From Leeuwenhoekiella aequorea (GTDB taxonomy: Bacteria > Bacteroidota > Bacteroidia > Flavobacteriales > Flavobacteriaceae): DNA of 64,000 bases. The notes under the pieces are model-generated. The model ran no database searches and had not been told where the DNA came from. It saw only the letters and a program-made list of their open reading frames with translations. A program made the position numbers and the translations under genes. Shown piece by piece: positions 18,329 to 26,934 of this stretch. The DNA is taken from contig NZ_QOVM01000006.1 of assembly GCF_004104375.1 (NCBI RefSeq), forward strand, positions 62,001 to 126,000, written 5' to 3'. Every line of letters starts with the position of its first letter. The stretch's first letter is position 1.

Positions 18329-19975
18329 ATGAGATTTATATATAAAATTCTATCGATCACCCTCATAATCATAAGTATGATTAGCTGTCAGGATGACGAT
18401 AATACATTAGATCAGATACTTGTTCCTCAAAATCTGGAGGTAAGCTTAGACATTACAGATGATGGATCTGGTAACGTAACATTTACCGCAAATGCAGAAA
18501 ATGCAATTACCTACAGATTTGCTTTTCCAGATGGCAGTGTTGTTGTAGCACCGAATGGCGTTTATCAAAAACGATTCACAAAAACAGGATTAAACACCTA
18601 TCAAGTTACCGTTTTAGCCTATGGAAAAGGAGGAGTTACGAGCTCAAAACTTGTTGAGGTTACGGTACAAAGTGACTTCTCAGACCCTGAAGCAATAGAA
18701 CTTCTCACGGGTGGAAGTTCTAAGACTTGGTATTGGGCGGCAGATGTGCCTAATCATTTAGGAGTAGGCCCTAATAATGATGATTTATCTCAAAATTATT
18801 TTTGGGCTTATTTCTCATTTACAGACCCATTCGCATTAAATGCTAATCCGGCTTCTAGTTGTGCATACGATGACGAGTTTATTTTTTCCACTACTAATGG
18901 GGAGAATTTAACCTATGAACAAGACAATAAAGGTGCTTCGTTTTTTAATAGAAGTTATGCGAGTGTCGCAGGGGGCGCTTCTCCAGATGATAGTTGTTAT
19001 GAGTTCACCACTGCTGGTGAAATGGGAGTTTCCTTAGCGCCATCAGAATCTGTAGTGGCAGCAGATCGCAAGCGAGGTACAGTAATGACATTGGGAGATA
19101 CTGGTTATGTAGGCTATTATATAGGTACTAATGAATATGAGATTATATCACTTACTGCAAATAGAATGGTGCTTCGTGCAGTGCAAGGCAATGATCAGGG
19201 CTTAGCATGGTATGTTATTCTCACAGCGACAAAACCTGCTGAGGGTAGCGGACCGGTAGCCGAAGAAGATACTTTTCCTAACTTATTATGGTCAGATGAA
19301 TTTGATTCTAATGGAGCACCAGACGTCTCAAAATGGACGTATGATATTGGGAATGGCCAGGTAGGCTGGGGAAATAACGAAGTTCAATATTACACAGATA
19401 GATCTGAAAATGTAATTGTTGAAAATGGTGTTTTAAAAATTACAGCGAGACGTGAAAATTATATGGGACAAGAGTTTACTTCTGCTAGATTAAAAACTGA
19501 AGGGTTGCAAGAATTTACCTTTGGTAGAGTTGAGGTACGCGCAAAATTACCACAAGGTGTAGGTACGTGGCCGGCGATATGGATGTTAGGTGCAGATTAC
19601 CAAACGAATCCTTGGCCGGGAGCAGGTGAGATAGATATTATGGAGCACGTAGGTCGTAATCAAAATGAAGTACTTTCGACACTACATTATCCCGGAAATT
19701 CTGGAGCAAATGGTATTACAGAAAGCACAACGGTATCTGATGTGGCTACTATATTTCATACGTATAGTGTAGAATGGACCGAAACTCAAATTCGCTTTTT
19801 TGTAGATGACAAACTCTTTCACCTCTTTGAAAATGACTTAACAAAGCCTTTTGACAAAGATTTCTTTATGATTTTAAATGTAGCAATGGGTGGAACTCTG
19901 GGTGGCAATGTAGCCGATTCATTTACCGAATCTAGTATGGAAGTTGATTATGTACGCGTATATCAACGCAATTAA
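18329..19975 (+). CDS. GH16 endo-beta-1,3-glucanase (laminarinase-like) lipoprotein
   Basis: Secreted or surface endo-glucanase of 548 residues. The lipobox is I-S-C at about residue 20. An Ig/PKD-like module (about 30-115) is followed by a beta-rich module of about 190 residues with K-T-W-Y-W-A and G-L-A-W-Y-V, and then the GH16 domain (about 315-548). The GH16 catalytic motif is G-E-I-D-I-M-E-H-V-G, where the first Glu is the nucleophile and the second the acid/base. W-P-A-I-W-M-L-G just before it and the D-Y-V-R-V-Y ending are typical of laminarinases. It should cut laminarin at the cell surface into oligomers for the SusCD pair. Confidence 0.88.
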   Translation: MRFIYKILSITLIIISMISCQDDDNTLDQILVPQNLEVSLDITDDGSGNVTFTANAENAITYRFAFPDGSVVVAPNGVYQKRFTKTGLNTYQVTVLAYGKGGVTSSKLVEVTVQSDFSDPEAIELLTGGSSKTWYWAADVPNHLGVGPNNDDLSQNYFWAYFSFTDPFALNANPASSCAYDDEFIFSTTNGENLTYEQDNKGASFFNRSYASVAGGASPDDSCYEFTTAGEMGVSLAPSESVVAADRKRGTVMTLGDTGYVGYYIGTNEYEIISLTANRMVLRAVQGNDQGLAWYVILTATKPAEGSGPVAEEDTFPNLLWSDEFDSNGAPDVSKWTYDIGNGQVGWGNNEVQYYTDRSENVIVENGVLKITARRENYMGQEFTSARLKTEGLQEFTFGRVEVRAKLPQGVGTWPAIWMLGADYQTNPWPGAGEIDIMEHVGRNQNEVLSTLHYPGNSGANGITESTTVSDVATIFHTYSVEWTETQIRFFVDDKLFHLFENDLTKPFDKDFFMILNVAMGGTLGGNVADSFTESSMEVDYVRVYQRN

Positions 19976-19984
19976 AGAGAAAGG

Positions 19985-22267
19985 ATGAAAAGGTATTTTA
20001 TAAAATCAGTAATTCTATTTTTTGTGTGTGTTGCTTCGGGATTAGATACGCAGGCACAAGGTATAAATAACCTAGATCTGGTAATTGAGAAAAAAATTGA
20101 TTCGCTACTCTCTTTGATGACCATCAAGGAAAAAGTAGGCCAGATGACTCAATATAATGGAAGTTTTGACGTAACGGGTGCTCCATCAGATATTGACGCT
20201 AGAACAAAACTTGAGAAACTTAAGAATGGCGAAGTAGGTTCTATGCTTAATGTATTAACAGCTAAAGCTACTCGAGAAGCTCAGGAGGTGGTGATGAAAA
20301 ACTCACGATTAAAAATTCCATTGATTTTTGGCTACGATGTCATTCACGGCTACAAAACTATGTTTCCGGTACCACTAGGGGAGAGTGCAAGTTGGGATCT
20401 TGAAGCACTTGAATTAAGTGCCAAAATTGCTGCAAGAGAAACTGCTGCTGCAGGTGTTCATTGGACGTTTGCCCCTATGATAGATGTGTCTAGAGATGCG
20501 CGTTGGGGACGCATTATGGAAGGCGCAGGAGAAGATCCTTACCTAAATAGTGTAATTGGAGTTGCCAGAATTAAGGGTTTCCAAGGAGATAATCTATCCG
20601 ACGATTATACTATTGCTGCTTGTGCTAAACATTTTGCCGGTTATGGTTACGCCGAAGCTGGAAGAGATTACAATACAGTAAATGTCGGAGAATCAGAATT
20701 GCAAAATTCGATTCTCCTACCTTTTAAAGCAGCCTCTAAAGCAGGTGTGGCTACCTTTATGAATAGCTTTAATGAGATAGATGGTATTCCTGCTACTGCT
20801 TCTGTTCACTTACAGCGTGATATCTTAAAAGGAGATTGGGATTTTAAAGGTTTTATGGTTTCAGACTGGGGATCAATTGCAGAGTTAATTCCGCATGGTT
20901 TTGCCGAAGATAAAATACAAGCCGCTAAACTTGCAGTGGTTGCAGGTAGCGATATGGATATGGAAGGTCGGGTATATGAAGTGGCGATAGAACAATTAGT
21001 TTCAGAAAATGAGATTAAAGAGGAGCTGCTTAATGATGCTGTTCGTAGAATTTTACGGGTAAAATACGCATTGGGTTTATTTGACAATCCCTATAAGTAC
21101 AGTGACGAAAAGCGAGAAAGAGAAGTGCTACTTGCCCCAGAGCATTTAGAAGCTGCCCGTGATATTGCAAGAAAATCTATTGTTTTACTTAAAAATGAAC
21201 AAGCAATACTGCCTATTTCTAAAAATATCAAGAGTATTGCTGTTATTGGTCCTTTAGCAGATGATAAAGATTCTCCATTGGGAAATTGGCGTGCTCAGGC
21301 AATAAAAAATTCAGCTGTTTCTGTTTTAGAAGGAATTAAAAATACCCTTAGCGCAGATACACAAATTAATTATGCAAAAGGAGCCTCGTTAGGTATAGGA
21401 GAACGTAGTTTTCTTATGCCCTTAAAAATTAATGATACAGATACCTCCGGATTTGCTGATGCTGTTGCCGCAGCAAAAAAATCTGAAGTTGTAATACTTG
21501 TCCTTGGAGAGGATGCGTTTCAATCTGGAGAAGGTCGCAGTCAAACAGATATAAAACTTAAGGGTGTTCAACAAGAGCTATTAGATGCAGTCGTTTCAGT
21601 GAACAAAAATATTGTCTTGGTTTTAATGAATGGTCGACCATTAGATTTAAGTAGGCCTAGTGATCAAGTACCAGCGCTTTTAGAGACTTGGTTTTTAGGT
21701 TCTGAAGCCGGAAATGCTATTGCAGATGTGGTATTTGGAGATTATAATCCGTCTGGAAAATTACCGGTATCATTCCCCAGAAATGTTGGGCAAGAACCCT
21801 TGTATTACAATCAGAAAAACACAGGTAGACCTTCTAGTAATATGGTTACCTATTCTGGATATCAGGATGAATCAAGAGATGCACTTTATCCATTTGGTTT
21901 CGGCCTTAGTTATACCAATTTCAGTTATGGAGATCCTGAGGTATCTGATACAAAATTTTCAGGAGAGGGTAGTATTGCTGTTTCCGTAGTACTTAAAAAC
22001 ACTGGGAAAGTCACAGGTAAAGAAACTGTGCAATTATACATTAGAGATTTAGTAGCTAGTCGTACGCGACCTGTGAAAGAGCTGCGCGATTTTAAACAAA
22101 TTGAACTGGCTCCCGGTGAATCTAGCAAGGTTACTTTTACAATCAATTCTAAAACTTTAGAATTTTTTACTTCAAACGCTAAATGGGAGGCAGAACCCGG
22201 AGAATTTGAAATAATGATTGGCTCAAATTCTGTAGATTTAAAAACAGTTAAAATCACTTATGAATAG
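19985..22267 (+). CDS. GH3 periplasmic beta-glucosidase (BglX-like)
   Basis: Exo-acting enzyme of 760 residues that removes glucose from the ends of beta-glucan oligosaccharides, probably in the periplasm. There is a signal peptide (about 1-26, ending A-Q-A-Q). The domains are an N-terminal TIM barrel with K-H-F-A-G-Y-G near 215 and G-F-M-V-S-D-W-G near 288, where the Asp is the expected nucleophile; a GH3 C-terminal alpha/beta domain with L-L-K-N-E-Q-A-I-L-P-I near 400 and G-E-D-A-F-Q-S-G-E-G-R-S near 520; and a fibronectin-III-like end domain (Y-P-F-G-F-G-L-S-Y-T-x-F, then V-x-L-Y-I-R-D). Spacing of 9 bp from the GH16 gene shows it belongs to the PUL operon. Confidence 0.93.
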   Translation: MKRYFIKSVILFFVCVASGLDTQAQGINNLDLVIEKKIDSLLSLMTIKEKVGQMTQYNGSFDVTGAPSDIDARTKLEKLKNGEVGSMLNVLTAKATREAQEVVMKNSRLKIPLIFGYDVIHGYKTMFPVPLGESASWDLEALELSAKIAARETAAAGVHWTFAPMIDVSRDARWGRIMEGAGEDPYLNSVIGVARIKGFQGDNLSDDYTIAACAKHFAGYGYAEAGRDYNTVNVGESELQNSILLPFKAASKAGVATFMNSFNEIDGIPATASVHLQRDILKGDWDFKGFMVSDWGSIAELIPHGFAEDKIQAAKLAVVAGSDMDMEGRVYEVAIEQLVSENEIKEELLNDAVRRILRVKYALGLFDNPYKYSDEKREREVLLAPEHLEAARDIARKSIVLLKNEQAILPISKNIKSIAVIGPLADDKDSPLGNWRAQAIKNSAVSVLEGIKNTLSADTQINYAKGASLGIGERSFLMPLKINDTDTSGFADAVAAAKKSEVVILVLGEDAFQSGEGRSQTDIKLKGVQQELLDAVVSVNKNIVLVLMNGRPLDLSRPSDQVPALLETWFLGSEAGNAIADVVFGDYNPSGKLPVSFPRNVGQEPLYYNQKNTGRPSSNMVTYSGYQDESRDALYPFGFGLSYTNFSYGDPEVSDTKFSGEGSIAVSVVLKNTGKVTGKETVQLYIRDLVASRTRPVKELRDFKQIELAPGESSKVTFTINSKTLEFFTSNAKWEAEPGEFEIMIGSNSVDLKTVKITYE

Positions 22268-22307
22268 TTAATTGTTATTCTTAGTATTCATTTTTAAAAA
22301 GTTTACA

Positions 22308-23081
22308 ATGCTGAAAAAAATAAGTCTATTGAGCTGTTTACTACTGATTGCGGTGAGTTGCAAAGCACAGAAATATTCAGAATTAGTATGGTCTGACGAG
22401 TTTAACGGATCAACTCTAGATCTAAATTCCTGGAATTTTCAACTTGGGGATGGATGCCCTACAATTTGTGGATGGGGAAATAATGAGCGACAGATTTATA
22501 CTGAAAATAATCATCGATTAGAAGATGGTAAATTAGTGATTACGGCACGTAAAGAAGGAGATAGTTATACTTCCACGCGTATTACTACACAAAATAAGCG
22601 CACATTTAAATATGGTCGGATGGAGGCCAGAGCTAAGGTGGCTACTGGTCAAGGTATATGGCCAGCATTCTGGATGTTAGGGACAAATATAACTGAGGTA
22701 GGGTGGCCTTCGAGTGGGGAGATTGATATTTTAGAATATGTAGGCAAAGAAGAAGATATGGTGTACACCACACTTCACGTACTGGCAGGTCACGGTGATT
22801 CGGCATTCAGTAAAAAGACATTGTTTAAAGATGTAGAAGATGGTTATCACATTTACGCTGCTGAATGGTCACCAGATCAAATTGAATTTTTTGTGGACGA
22901 CACTTCCGTTTTTATCTACAATCCAGAGAAAAAAGATGATTCTGTATGGCCTTTTGATCAGCCTTTTTATTTTATAATTAATTTGGCAGTAGGCGGAAAT
23001 TTTGGAGGTCCCGAAGTTGATGATTCTATCTTTCCGCAGGAATTTAGTATTGACTATGTACGCGTCTATAAAATGAATTAA
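22308..23081 (+). CDS. GH16 endo-beta-glucanase, compact lipoprotein form
   Basis: Second GH16 enzyme of the operon. The start was set at the ATG at 22308 because it gives a clean lipoprotein signal (M-L-K-K-I-S-L-L-S-C..., lipobox A-V-S-C); a TTG 36 bp upstream would add 12 residues and spoil it. The 257-residue protein is almost only the catalytic domain, with W-S-D-E-F-N-G-S near the N-terminus, W-P-A-F-W-M-L-G and the catalytic G-E-I-D-I-L-E-Y-V-G. It probably trims short or mixed-linkage glucans next to the larger GH16 enzyme. Last gene of the PUL operon; a terminator follows. Confidence 0.88.
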   Translation: MLKKISLLSCLLLIAVSCKAQKYSELVWSDEFNGSTLDLNSWNFQLGDGCPTICGWGNNERQIYTENNHRLEDGKLVITARKEGDSYTSTRITTQNKRTFKYGRMEARAKVATGQGIWPAFWMLGTNITEVGWPSSGEIDILEYVGKEEDMVYTTLHVLAGHGDSAFSKKTLFKDVEDGYHIYAAEWSPDQIEFFVDDTSVFIYNPEKKDDSVWPFDQPFYFIINLAVGGNFGGPEVDDSIFPQEFSIDYVRVYKMN

Positions 23082-23104
23082 ACTGAATTAAATAACTCTA
23101 TAAG

Positions 23105-23144
23105 AAGGTTTCTATCTTAGAATTGATAGAAGCCTTTTTTTTTT
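23105..23144 (+). terminator. terminator of the PUL operon
   Basis: 12-bp stem AAGGTTTCTATC / GATAGAAGCCTT with one T-G wobble, 8-nt loop and a run of eight T. It follows the last GH16 gene by 23 bp. Confidence 0.88.
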
Positions 23145-23209
23145 AATCTATAGGCGTAAAACTGAGTGTATGATAGAACTCATTAATATGAAGCACGGGC
23201 TTTTAGAAC

Positions 23210-23240
23210 TTTACTCGCTTGCTAGCAATGATTATATTTG
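23210..23240 (+). promoter_or_regulatory. probable promoter of the FAD-dependent dehydrogenase gene
   Basis: TTTA at 23210-23213, 19-bp spacer, TATATTTG at 23233-23240. The -7 element matches TAnnTTTG exactly; the -33 element has one mismatch. The ATG is only 7 bp past the -7 element, which implies a leaderless or nearly leaderless mRNA. Confidence 0.6.
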
Positions 23241-23246
23241 CAGCGT

Positions 23247-24803
23247 ATGAGCACACTTGTTTCTTTAAGTATTCTTCCTAACGAATTAGAAAATACTGAT
23301 TATATTTTGAAAGCTGCCCTTAAAAAAGCAGCTATTAACCCCGCAAATGTTGCAGACTGGCGCATACGCAAACGATCTATAGATGCGCGTAAAAAGCCTG
23401 TAAAAATGCAACTTCAGGTAGAAATCTGGGAGCGCGGCGATCTACGGGAGTCTTTAAGTAAATTTGAGTCTAAAGATGTTTCTAATGCACCTACAATCGC
23501 AATAATAGGAGCTGGTCCTGCTGGGCTATACGCGGCATTACGTGCGATTGAAGCTGGATTAAAGCCCATTGTTTTTGAGCGAGGAAAAGACGTAAAGGCG
23601 CGTAGACGCGATCTTGCTAAAATTAATAAAGAACAAATTGTAAATCCAGAATCTAATTATTGTTTTGGGGAAGGTGGTGCAGGTACGTATTCTGACGGTA
23701 AATTATATACCCGTTCAAAAAAACGCGGAAACGTTTTAAAAGCTTTGGAGTGGTTAGTTCATTTTGGAGCAGATGAAGATATTCTTGTTGATGCACACCC
23801 TCATATAGGTACAAATAAATTACCTAAGCTAATTACGGCAATGCGGGAAGCGATCGAAGAAGCCGGTGGAGCTGTACATTTTGATTCCAAATTAACCGAC
23901 TTGATAATCGAGGATAACAAGGTAAAAGGTCTGGAAATAAATAATGAAACTAAGTATGAGTTTAAGGAAGTCATTTTAGCTACCGGACACTCTGCACGCG
24001 ATATTTTTTATTTATTGCACGCTAAGAATATAAAACTGGAGGCAAAGCCTTTTGCGCTTGGCGTGCGTATCGAGCACCAGCAAGAAGTTATTAATTATAT
24101 CCAATATCACGGAGAAACAGATAATCCTTATTTACCACCGGCTGCTTATAGTCTCGTAGTTCAAATAGATGGGATGGGAGTATATTCTTTCTGTATGTGT
24201 CCCGGCGGTATTATAGCTCCTTGTGCCACCGCTCAAGATGAGGTGGTAACTAATGGTTGGAGCCCAAGTAAACGTAACAATCCTTATGCGAATTCTGGTA
24301 TTGTTGTAAGCGTTACCCCAGAAGATTTACCTAATTACACACCAGATGACCCTTTGGTGTGTCTCAATTTTCAAAAGGAAGTAGAGCATACTTGTTGGGT
24401 TGCAGGGGGTAGAACACAGCAAGTCCCAGCACAACGTATGACAGATTTTGTAAATGGAGTTAAATCAAAAGATTTTCCAAAAACATCTTATCAGCCGGGT
24501 ATTGTAAGTGCAGATCTTAATAAAGTTTTGCCAGATCTTATTGCTAAAAGATTGAAAAAGGCATTTGTAGCTTTTGGGAAAAAAATGCCAGGTTATTTAT
24601 CTAAAGATGCTGTTTTGCATGCACCCGAAAGTAGAACATCATCACCCATTTCTATTCCGCGTAATTCAGAAACATTAGAGCACGTAGAAATCTCAGGATT
24701 ATACCCTTGTGGTGAAGGTGCTGGTTATGCCGGCGGAATTATGTCTGCAGCGATAGATGGGATAAACTGTGTAGATGCTATTGCCAAGAAATATGCGCTG
24801 TAA
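23247..24803 (+). CDS. FAD-dependent dehydrogenase (COG2509-like)
   Basis: A 518-residue flavoprotein of the uncharacterised NAD(P)/FAD-dependent oxidoreductase group. After a small N-terminal region it has a Rossmann-type I-I-G-A-G-P-A-G-L-Y-A-A motif near residue 88 and F-E-R-G-K-D-V-K-A-R-R near 113. Then come G-E-G-G-A-G-T-Y-S-D-G-K-L near 140, an A-T-G-H-S-A-R-D motif near 245 and a C-terminal P-C-G-E-G-A-G-Y-A-G-G-I-M-S-A flavin-binding segment. The ATG at 23247 was chosen over a TTG three codons upstream because the -7 promoter box overlaps that TTG. The substrate is unknown. Confidence 0.8.
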   Translation: MSTLVSLSILPNELENTDYILKAALKKAAINPANVADWRIRKRSIDARKKPVKMQLQVEIWERGDLRESLSKFESKDVSNAPTIAIIGAGPAGLYAALRAIEAGLKPIVFERGKDVKARRRDLAKINKEQIVNPESNYCFGEGGAGTYSDGKLYTRSKKRGNVLKALEWLVHFGADEDILVDAHPHIGTNKLPKLITAMREAIEEAGGAVHFDSKLTDLIIEDNKVKGLEINNETKYEFKEVILATGHSARDIFYLLHAKNIKLEAKPFALGVRIEHQQEVINYIQYHGETDNPYLPPAAYSLVVQIDGMGVYSFCMCPGGIIAPCATAQDEVVTNGWSPSKRNNPYANSGIVVSVTPEDLPNYTPDDPLVCLNFQKEVEHTCWVAGGRTQQVPAQRMTDFVNGVKSKDFPKTSYQPGIVSADLNKVLPDLIAKRLKKAFVAFGKKMPGYLSKDAVLHAPESRTSSPISIPRNSETLEHVEISGLYPCGEGAGYAGGIMSAAIDGINCVDAIAKKYAL

Positions 24804-24831
24804 ATTTTAAATACGAAGTAGTGTAAAATAC

Positions 24832-24858
24832 AAAAACCCTGCAGGATGCAGGGTTTTT
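24832..24858. terminator. bidirectional terminator between convergent genes
   Basis: Perfect 12-bp stem AAAAACCCTGCA / TGCAGGGTTTTT with loop GGA. The A and T runs on each side let it serve the dehydrogenase gene on plus and the lipoprotein gene on minus. Confidence 0.88.
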
Positions 24859-24883
24859 GTTTGGATCTTTGTAGTTTTTTGAA

Positions 24884-25087
24884 TTACTCAGCAGCAGGAG
24901 TTTCAACTTGAAGAGTGTCATTAACAACTTCTTCAACTTCCATCTCTTGAACAGGAGCCTCAGGAGCCACTTCTTCCATAGAAGTTTCTTCCATTACTTC
25001 TTCTGTCTTCTCTTCAGATGCTTCTCTGCAAGATGCAACTGTAATCATTAGACTCAATGCGAAACCAGCTAATAAAATGCGTTTCAT
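24884..25087 (-). CDS. small acidic lipoprotein
   Basis: A 67-residue protein with a lipoprotein signal (M-K-R-I-L-L-A-G-F..., lipobox V-A-S-C near residue 20). The mature part is almost all Glu, Val, Pro and Thr, low in complexity and likely disordered. No domain is recognised. Small acidic lipoproteins of this kind are common in flavobacteria; the function is unknown. It has its own terminator on the downstream side. Confidence 0.65.
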   Translation of the reverse strand: MKRILLAGFALSLMITVASCREASEEKTEEVMEETSMEEVAPEAPVQEMEVEEVVNDTLQVETPAAE

Positions 25088-25178
25088 AATTATAAATTTA
25101 TTGCGTTTAAAATGCGTGCGAATGTAATATAAATCTCAATACGCAAAACAATTTATTTAAAAATTTTCAAGTTTTTTT

Positions 25179-25586
25179 TTAGGCGTATGCTTGAGTGATC
25201 ATTTTGATCTGACGGTCTAAAATTTGATCATCCGTTTTCAATGGGTTTGACGTAAGCTTACCTATTAAAAGTTTTGAATAATTTTTTATGATTTGCTGTA
25301 AAAATGCGTGTCTTGATTTTTTTAAAAGCGCAGTGTTTAAGCCTATTATGTTATTTTTTGGCTCAATAATAGATTCTTTCTTCAACGGATTCCAGAAAGT
25401 AGTAATGAAGATACTTTCAGAATTTTGATCGCCAATAGTAGAAATAAATGACCTTATTTTTTCAGCATCTGAAACACTAAAATTCTTTAGAAGCTGCTCC
25501 TGAAAAAACGAACTTCTTAAAATTAATTCTGCTCTATTAACGGCACTTTTAACAAGTGCATTTGTTCCATCATATTTTAAGTTCAT
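25179..25586 (-). CDS. hypothetical protein
   Basis: A 135-residue, mostly helical soluble protein without signal peptide. It has a hydrophobic middle segment (E-S-I-F-I-T-T-F-W-N-P-L) and a C-terminal charged helix ending I-T-Q-A-Y-A. No family is recognised. It is 91 bp upstream of the lipoprotein gene on the same strand, with no terminator visible between, so the two could be cotranscribed. Confidence 0.5.
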   Translation of the reverse strand: MNLKYDGTNALVKSAVNRAELILRSSFFQEQLLKNFSVSDAEKIRSFISTIGDQNSESIFITTFWNPLKKESIIEPKNNIIGLNTALLKKSRHAFLQQIIKNYSKLLIGKLTSNPLKTDDQILDRQIKMITQAYA

Positions 25587-26018
25587 AGAAGTTGTAAATG
25601 AGTTAATCGGTTTAAAGCGATTCGGGTTAAAATTGTAAGTTATGTTTAGGGTATAGGGGACATAAAACTCAATTTAAAGTACTCATACCTAGAACTAATC
25701 TAATTTTTATTTATCGGAAAGCATCGCGGTGAAGGTTATTTTAGATACGATGCACGCTTTAACGATTAAGTGTTAAAAGTACAAGCATTAATTTAACATA
25801 TTCAGCTGATTCTGTCGTATTTATATATTGAGTAGATGTCTAAAATTATTCAAGTCGGCATTATATGACAAAATAAAATGTGATAGAAATCTTAAATAAA
25901 TAGGATATGCCTAAAAAGTTGGGAGTTTATTAATAGTTGATATTAAAGTATTTATAAGAGATGGAATTCTCCGCTTAAGGTCTTGTAAATTAGATTCACA
26001 AATTTAAAAATTCAGTTT
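25587..26018. other. intergenic region, 432 bp
   Basis: AT-rich divergent region between two small genes. No long open frame, no clear hairpin and no full TAnnTTTG promoter was found. It presumably holds the promoters of both flanking genes. Confidence 0.5.
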
Positions 26019-26333
26019 ATGAAAACTCTACTTATAATATTCAGCGCATTCTTATTTTCTTTCACTACAATAAATTCAGAAATAGCAACTACATCTGCCG
26101 TTGTTGAAGATCAGTTGATTTTTGATGGTTATGAGGGAAACTATTATTTCTTTACAGACGCAAACTTTAAAGCCGTAGTTTTAGAAGTGAATGATGCATC
26201 AAGTATTTCTAACTATGATTTAGTAAACGGTAATTTTGAAGGTAAAACTTTTCAAGTTTCTTATAAAACAACTGATAATCCTCAAAACGCATCAGCTATA
26301 GGCGTAATTCAAGATATTAAAGCAACCAAATAA
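26019..26333 (+). CDS. small exported hypothetical protein
   Basis: A 104-residue protein with an N-terminal signal-like stretch (K-T-L-L-I-I-F-S-A-F-L-F-S-F) and a short beta-rich remainder containing D-G-Y-E-G-N-Y-Y-F-F-T-D and a V-I-Q-D-I-K end. It looks like a small single-domain beta fold. No family is recognised. A terminator follows 28 bp after the stop codon. Confidence 0.6.
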   Translation: MKTLLIIFSAFLFSFTTINSEIATTSAVVEDQLIFDGYEGNYYFFTDANFKAVVLEVNDASSISNYDLVNGNFEGKTFQVSYKTTDNPQNASAIGVIQDIKATK

Positions 26334-26361
26334 TAAATAATAAGCCATTTTATAAAAACAG

Positions 26362-26388
26362 AAAATGCTCCATGAGGAGCATTTTTTT
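26362..26388 (+). terminator. terminator after the small exported protein gene
   Basis: Perfect 10-bp stem AAAATGCTCC / GGAGCATTTT with loop ATGA and a T run. It also rules out a start of the next gene at 26372, since that codon lies inside the hairpin. Confidence 0.88.
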
Positions 26389-26467
26389 GTTAGAAGAATT
26401 AAAGCTTTTTCAAGCTAACGAATTAGTTACCTTTATAAACCGTTTAGTCGATTTAATTACAAAGAAT

Positions 26468-26893
26468 ATGTTACACAGCATTGAGGCAGAGAAAAGTTTA
26501 GAGGCAAAGGAAATTCGGCCAACGGCTATGCGTATTTTAATTTATAAACTTTTAAATAAATCTAATAAAGCACTAGCCTTGTCTGATCTGGAAAATGCAT
26601 TCTCAAATTCAGAAAGAACCACCCTATTTAGAACTTTAAAAACATTTGAAGAAAAAGGGGTCGTTCATCAGATTCAGGATGGTTCTGGTATTTTAAAATA
26701 TGCTTTATGTGAGCCTAACTGTAACTGTGAATTTGATAGGGATTTGCATCTACATTTTCACTGTACAATTTGTGAGGATACGGTCTGTCTCACCGATCAT
26801 AAAATTCCACATATTAACCTTCCTGAAGGTTATAAAGCTGAAGATGCAAACTTGGTAATTAAAGGTATTTGTAAAAAATGTAATACCGTATAA
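26468..26893 (+). CDS. Fur-family metal-responsive repressor
   Basis: A 141-residue regulator (ATG at 26468; an upstream TTG would lie in a terminator). A winged helix with N-S-E-R-T-T-L-F-R-T-L-K-T-F-E-E-K-G is followed by the Fur dimer/metal region with H-L-H-F-H-C-T-I-C and a C-terminal C-K-K-C; an extra C-E-P-N-C-N-C group lies between. The cysteine-rich set fits structural zinc binding. It sits directly before a Zn/Cd-type P-ATPase, so it most likely controls metal efflux or zinc balance (Zur-like) rather than iron; the metal is inferred from context. Confidence 0.82.
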   Translation: MLHSIEAEKSLEAKEIRPTAMRILIYKLLNKSNKALALSDLENAFSNSERTTLFRTLKTFEEKGVVHQIQDGSGILKYALCEPNCNCEFDRDLHLHFHCTICEDTVCLTDHKIPHINLPEGYKAEDANLVIKGICKKCNTV

Positions 26894-26932
26894 TTGCACT
26901 TCTGTTGCACGTGTCTATTTATGAACTTGCAA
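26894..26932 (+). promoter_or_regulatory. three phased TTGCA boxes before the P-ATPase start
   Basis: TTGCA occurs at 26894, 26905 and 26927, spaced 11 and 22 bp apart, so on one face of the helix. The first and third also form part of a loose inverted repeat through GTTGCA/TGCAAC. They lie between the regulator stop and the ATPase ATG and could be a repressor site. Confidence 0.35.
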
Positions 26933-26934
26933 CT

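Noticed and set aside
26372-26467. Longer start of the Fur-family gene
   Set aside because: It lies inside a strong terminator hairpin, and the extra residues are not part of the Fur fold.
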